The notes under the pieces were generated by a model, which did not search any database, was not told the origin of the DNA, and was given only the letters and a program-made list of their open reading frames with translations. Shown in pieces: positions 14,559 to 17,766 of a stretch of DNA of 17,766 bases. Numbering within the stretch: the stretch's first letter is position 1; every line of letters begins with the position of its first letter. The DNA is taken from the NCBI GenBank assembly GCA_012515455.1, contig JAAYYJ010000194.1:1-17766 (forward strand), written 5' to 3'. Both the position numbers and the translations under genes were made by a program. This stretch comes from Oligosphaeraceae bacterium (GTDB taxonomy: Bacteria; Verrucomicrobiota; Lentisphaeria; Oligosphaerales; Oligosphaeraceae).

Positions 14559-16145
14559 ATGAAAGCAATTGCGACGGAACAAATGGTGCGCCTGCCTGAC
14601 GGCATCAGTCTCTACACGGTAGTCATGCTGCCCCAAAAGAGAGGTCAGTTCCCGGTGATCCTGCAGCGAAACCCCTATGTCACAAAAGAGGTGGACCTGG
14701 AGAGCATGCTGACCGATGCCTGCCCATGCCTGCGGGACGGATATGCTGTGGTTTGCCAGCACGCCCGCGGTTGCGGCCGAAGCGAGGGAGATTTCATCCC
14801 CTACGAGAATGAACGCGCGGACGGCCTGGCACTGCTGCAGTGGCTCCGGCAGCAGCCGTTCAGCAATGGCGAGGTCTATCTCAGCGGGGCCAGCTACCTG
14901 TCCAGCGTGCATTTGTCCTATCTCAATACCGCCCCGCCGGAAGTCCGGGGAGCGCTGCTGGCGGTGCAGGATTGCGTCCGCTACAATATTCTGTTCCGGA
15001 ACGGCTTTTTTAAGACCGGGCTGCACGGGCCCTGGTTCGCCAGGATGTACAAGCAGAACAGCCTGACCCGGAAAAATTTCTGTCCGGACAGCTTCCGGAT
15101 GCTGCCGTTGTCAGCCTTCTCCCGGGCGGCGTTCGGGGAATCGGTGCCGTCATTTGACGAGCCCTTGCTGCATCCGGATCAGGATGATCCGTACTGGAGC
15201 ACCCCCGCGGCTGGCGGCGACTACCTGGATGCGGTGCGCCGCAGCCGCATTCCTCTGCTGCTGATTACCGCGTTTCACGACATCTACACCGAGGGGGTGA
15301 TTGAGATGTGGAATTCGCTGCCGGTGGAGCAGCGGAAGCGTAGTGCGCTGATCATCACTCCCTATGAACACAACACCAGCTATGCGCCGTCGATGCCGGT
15401 GCAGTTCCCGCGCGGCGGGCTGAAAGAGGTCTGGCCAGACTATGCCACGAATTGGTTCAATCACCTCCGGCGTGGCGATGCGCTGCATTTCGGCGAGCTC
15501 GGCAAGGTCACTTACTACACGATGTGGGAGAACCGCTGGCATAGTGCACCCATGCTGCCGCAGGGAAAAACACCGCTGACCTTCTTCCTGAATGATCATA
15601 CCCTGGACCTCAAGCCGGGGCCAGCCGGCGAAATCCAATACCTGTACAACCCTTATGCCCCGGCGACTTTCCCGGGCGGATGCTGCCTGAATTTCGACGG
15701 CATGCGCGCTCAGCCCCCACCGGATTCGCGTTACGACATCGTGTCTTTTCTCTCCCGGCCAATGCCGAAACGCGTGGTGTTCAACGGCGACGGCCGAGTG
15801 CAGCTCCTGGTCCGGACGGATTGCGAGGACACCTGTTTTTATGTCCGGCTGAGCGTGGTGAAAGCCGGTGTGGCCTACGGCTTGCGGGACGACATTACTG
15901 CGGTCAGCCGCGAGCATCCCGATTACCGTCCCGGTACGGCGGTGGCACTGCATTTTCGCTTCACCCCCTGTTCGTTCCTGCTGGAGAAGGGCGACCAGCT
16001 GCGCCTGGACGTGTCCTCTTCTTGTGCGCCGCATTTCAGCGCCCACACCAACCGCAAGGGCTTGCAGTACATCCAGACAACCGCCCAGGTGGCTCACAAC
16101 ACCCTGCTGCTGGCCCAATCGGAACTGACGCTGTTTGCCGATTGA
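14559..16145 (+). CDS. CocE/NonD-family alpha/beta hydrolase
   Basis: This is a 528-aa serine hydrolase of the X-Pro dipeptidyl-peptidase (S15)/cocaine-esterase family, acting on esters or amides. The alpha/beta domain shows RLPDGISLYT, the RGCGRSEG segment (70-77), the nucleophile elbow LSGASYL with Ser112, the acid at Asp241 in AFHDIYTEG, and His271 in ITPYEHN. The C-terminal half (from about residue 330) is the jelly-roll domain of this family, with FLNDHTLDL and RVQLLVRTD. Its end, LRLDVSSSCAPHFSAHTN, is characteristic. There is no signal peptide. Two adjacent ATGs exist; the second (14559) is seven bases after GGGAG and is preferred, while the first (14556) is only four. It lies 187 bases after the flavin reductase gene, with no clear promoter or terminator between, so co-transcription is possible. 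Confidence 0.9.
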   Translation: MKAIATEQMVRLPDGISLYTVVMLPQKRGQFPVILQRNPYVTKEVDLESMLTDACPCLRDGYAVVCQHARGCGRSEGDFIPYENERADGLALLQWLRQQPFSNGEVYLSGASYLSSVHLSYLNTAPPEVRGALLAVQDCVRYNILFRNGFFKTGLHGPWFARMYKQNSLTRKNFCPDSFRMLPLSAFSRAAFGESVPSFDEPLLHPDQDDPYWSTPAAGGDYLDAVRRSRIPLLLITAFHDIYTEGVIEMWNSLPVEQRKRSALIITPYEHNTSYAPSMPVQFPRGGLKEVWPDYATNWFNHLRRGDALHFGELGKVTYYTMWENRWHSAPMLPQGKTPLTFFLNDHTLDLKPGPAGEIQYLYNPYAPATFPGGCCLNFDGMRAQPPPDSRYDIVSFLSRPMPKRVVFNGDGRVQLLVRTDCEDTCFYVRLSVVKAGVAYGLRDDITAVSREHPDYRPGTAVALHFRFTPCSFLLEKGDQLRLDVSSSCAPHFSAHTNRKGLQYIQTTAQVAHNTLLLAQSELTLFAD

Positions 16146-16153
16146 TCAGAGCC

Positions 16154-16178
16154 CCGCGCCGGCAGCGGCGGGACTTTT
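16154..16178 (+). terminator. Probable rho-independent terminator after the hydrolase gene
   Basis: CC-G-CGCCG (16154-16161) pairs with CGGCGGG (16166-16172) with one bulged G and a GCAG loop, followed by a TTTT run at 16175-16178. It begins eight bases past the stop codon. The T-tract is short, so its strength is uncertain. Confidence 0.5.
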
Positions 16179-16391
16179 CCGCTTCGCCTGTCAACCGACC
16201 AGGAATGTCAATGCATTTGCCTGAAGCGTAATCTGCCCTGCAGGAGCAAGTCGCCGCACTTCAAATTACCCCCCGCGGCTAGACAATGCAGGGAGCATGA
16301 ATATAGCGACAATGACTTTTGGTTGACAGCAGCTGCGCCTCCGAACCCGCACCGCCGCATTAAGACGGCGAAAACAGCATTTGGAGATGAT

Positions 16392-16436
16392 GCGGCGGCT
16401 TGCCGCCGCTTTCAGTGCGGGAGCAAGCTCCCGCAC
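16392..16436. repeat. REP-like hairpin pair, unit 1
   Basis: GCGGCGGCTTGCCGCCGC (16392-16409) is a perfect palindrome, and TGCGGGAGCAAGCTCCCGCA (16416-16435, extendable by one G-C pair) is another. The first has CTTG at its tip, the second CAAG, so they sit in opposite orientation. Diverged copies lie at 16695-16738 and 16993-17036. Confidence 0.8.
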
Positions 16437-16519
16437 ACCAGCGTTCCCCAGAACTCTGCCGCCCTCCAAAACTCCAATTCACCTCCGCGACAGAACAAAT
16501 GCCAGAAGCAGTATTTGCA

Positions 16520-16564
16520 CTGCGGCAGCAAGCTGCCGCAGCCAAAGCGAGAGCAAGCTCTCGC
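16520..16564. repeat. REP-like hairpin pair, second half of unit 1
   Basis: A 22-base palindrome at 16520-16541 (stem CTGCGGCAGC, tip AA) is followed five bases later by GCGAGAGCAAGCTCTCGC (16547-16564). Both share the core AGCAAGCT with the hairpin at 16416 but with different compensating stems, so base pairing rather than sequence appears conserved. Confidence 0.8.
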
Positions 16565-16822
16565 ATATCCATATTACCCCCGCGACAGACACACTGGGGG
16601 AGCAGAAATATGGCGCAAGGGACTCCCGGTTGCAGCCGCGCCTCCGAACCCGCACCGCCGCATTAAGAAGGCGAAAACAGCATTTGGAGATGATGCGGCA
16701 GCTTGCCGCCGCTTTCAGTGCGGGAGAAAAGCCCCGCACACCGGCGTTCCCCAGAACTCTGCCGCCCTCCAAAACTCCAACTCACCTCCGCGACAGAACA
16801 AATGCCAGAAGCAGTATCTGCA

Positions 16823-16867
16823 CTGCGGCAGCAAGCTGCCGCAGCCAAAGCGAGAGCAAGCTCTCGC
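16823..16867. repeat. REP-like hairpin pair, second half of unit 2
   Basis: These are identical copies of the hairpins at 16520-16541 and 16547-16564, exactly 303 bases downstream (16823-16844 and 16850-16867). This pair is missing from unit 3. Confidence 0.8.
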
Positions 16868-17165
16868 ACTCCAAATCCGCCCTGCGGCTGGACAAGGCTG
16901 GGAGCATGAATATAGCGACAAGGCCTTTTTGTTGCAGCCGCCCCCCCGGGTCCGCACCGCCGCATTAAGAAGGCGAACACGGCATTTGAAGTGCGGCGGC
17001 TTGCCGCCGCTTTCAGTGCGGGAGCTTGATCCCGCACACATCCGCCCCCCCCCCAGCACTCCCTCTCACCTCTGCGACAGAACCAATGCCAGAAGCGCAA
17101 TCTGCCCTGCAGGAGCAAGTCGCCGCATCTCCAAATTCCCCCCTGCGGCTGGACAATGCCCGCGG

Positions 17166-17545
17166 CGAAATCATCGCCTCCGATTCACCTCTATCACCGC
17201 CTTTTGCACACAAATTTGCAAGAATTTCTGGTAAACGTCATCCTTTCCGGCTCCGCACCCTGTGCATGACGGTTCTTTTCTGGGAAAAGGATGTAGACTC
17301 CAAGAGTTTCTGGTAAACTGCTTTTTGCACTTGGCCAACAGGTTCAAAACGGCTATCTTTTCCCCACGTCATTTCGGTTTTCATCCCACCCAACCGTCGG
17401 GGGCCTCCGGCCCTGTTTGGACGCGCGCGAGAGGGAGCTGGCTCCAGCGGAATGGACGCGCAAAACAAGACAATCAGTGCCTTATCTATCTTGATCGCAG
17501 CCTATGGCCCGGTTATGAACAGACGTGGTTTAAACCAGCCGCCTG
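17166..17545. other. Gene-free spacer with small repeats
   Basis: No convincing gene is seen. A 17-base segment aagaatttctggtaaac (17220-17236) recurs with one change at 17302-17318. Between the copies, CATCCTTTCC (17239-17248) and GGAAAAGGATG (17283-17293) are an inverted pair with one extra base. GGGCC-TCC-GGCCC (17401-17413) followed by TGTTT could be a weak terminator hairpin. TGGTTTAAACCA (17526-17537) is a perfect 12-base palindrome just before the 61-bp array. The base composition is more AT-rich than the flanking repeats up to about 17390. Confidence 0.5.
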
Positions 17546-17766
17546 CTGCGGCCAGCTCCGGCCCACGAGTCCATCGCGAGTGATTGTGTGTCAAGATCAC
17601 CGGGCACCGCTGCCATCTCCGGTCCACGAGTCCATCGCGAGTGCTTGTGTATTGAGATCACCGGGCACCGCTGCCATCTCCGGTTCACGAGTCCATCGCG
17701 AGTGCTTGTGTGTCGAGATCACCGGGCACCGCGGCCATCTCCGGTCAACGAGTCCATCGCGAGTGA
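17546..17766. repeat. 61-bp tandem repeat running off the right edge
   Basis: The segment ACGAGTCCATCGCGAGTG occurs at 17565, 17626, 17687 and, in full, 17748, every spacing being exactly 61 bases. The whole unit, not just this segment, is conserved with a few substitutions (for example TGATTG versus TGCTTG after the core). The first copy starts in a diverged form near 17546 and the last is cut by the window end, so the true copy number is unknown. Each unit contains ACCGG and CCGGT as an inverted pair around a GC-rich spacer. No open frame of interest runs through it. Confidence 0.9.

Larger units (their letters stand above)
16223..17165. repeat. Tandem array of ~303-bp units rich in REP-like hairpins
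   Basis: Three units can be aligned by the shared segment CCGCACCGCCGCATTAAG at 16347, 16650 and 16952 (spacings 303 and 302). They start near 16275, 16579 and 16884. The third is shortened to about 261 bases because its last part is replaced by a block (17092-17144) that also stands before unit 1 (16223-16274). Each unit also carries TGCCAGAAGC and the AGCATGAATATAGCGACAA type of segment. Within the units are several short perfect hairpins. No gene is supported here: open frames occur in many phases on both strands, helped by a period divisible by three. Confidence 0.85.

Noticed and set aside
17045..17054. C10 homopolymer as a phase-variation switch
   Set aside because: It lies in a non-coding repeat with no gene or promoter whose frame or spacing it could alter; it may also be a sequencing-length uncertainty.
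16323..17234. Long plus-strand open frame across the 303-bp repeats (about 300 codons), and several minus-strand ones
   Set aside because: The frames exist because the repeat period is a multiple of three and the GC-rich palindromes lack stops. Several phases on both strands are open, none has a convincing ribosome binding site or domain, and the hairpins explain the conservation better.
17546..17766. CRISPR array at the right edge
   Set aside because: The 61-bp period is in the right range for repeat plus spacer, but the would-be spacers are nearly identical from copy to copy, so it is an ordinary tandem repeat.

Overview
This 17.8-kb window is GC-rich bacterial chromosome. It carries ten confident protein-coding genes on the left and centre, and a gene-free, repeat-rich tract in the last ~1.6 kb. 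The organism is probably an anaerobic member of the PVC group (Lentisphaerota/Verrucomicrobiota-like). The pointers are a large secreted DUF4838 protein with a CBM9-like tail, an hflK/hflC-type cluster with an extra multi-membrane SPFH protein beside a P-type ATPase, and dense REP-like palindromes. This placement is an inference from gene families, not from a marker gene.

Region 1 (1-6401, minus strand) is an apparent membrane operon. In transcription order it holds a seven-membrane-segment SPFH protein, an HflC-like protein, an HflK-like protein and a P1B-type cation ATPase. The ATPase has lost the usual CPC metal-binding motif and the N-terminal metal-binding domain. A consensus-like ribosome binding site at the left edge, still on the minus strand, suggests the operon continues beyond the window. 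The three SPFH proteins could form an oligomeric membrane scaffold around the pump or around an FtsH-type protease encoded elsewhere.

Region 2 (6474-13117) starts with tsaC (tRNA t6A biosynthesis, plus strand), which converges on a minus-strand run. In transcription order that run is a secreted DUF4838 protein, thiE (thiamine phosphate synthase), a HAD phosphatase abutting thiE, and a recQ-family helicase. The tight spacing of these four suggests one transcript.

Region 3 (13317-16145, plus strand) holds a GNAT acetyltransferase that overlaps a flavin-reductase-like protein by ATGA, then a CocE/NonD-type serine hydrolase followed by a probable hairpin terminator. The 200-bp divergent intergenic region between DUF4838 and the GNAT gene holds candidate promoters in both directions and a palindrome with an adjacent half-copy.

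Region 4 (16146-17766) has no convincing gene. It contains a tandem array of ~303-bp units packed with short REP-like hairpins, then a spacer with smaller repeats and a 12-bp palindrome, then a strict 61-bp tandem repeat that runs off the right edge. Open frames here come from the repetitive, stop-poor sequence and are not annotated as genes.
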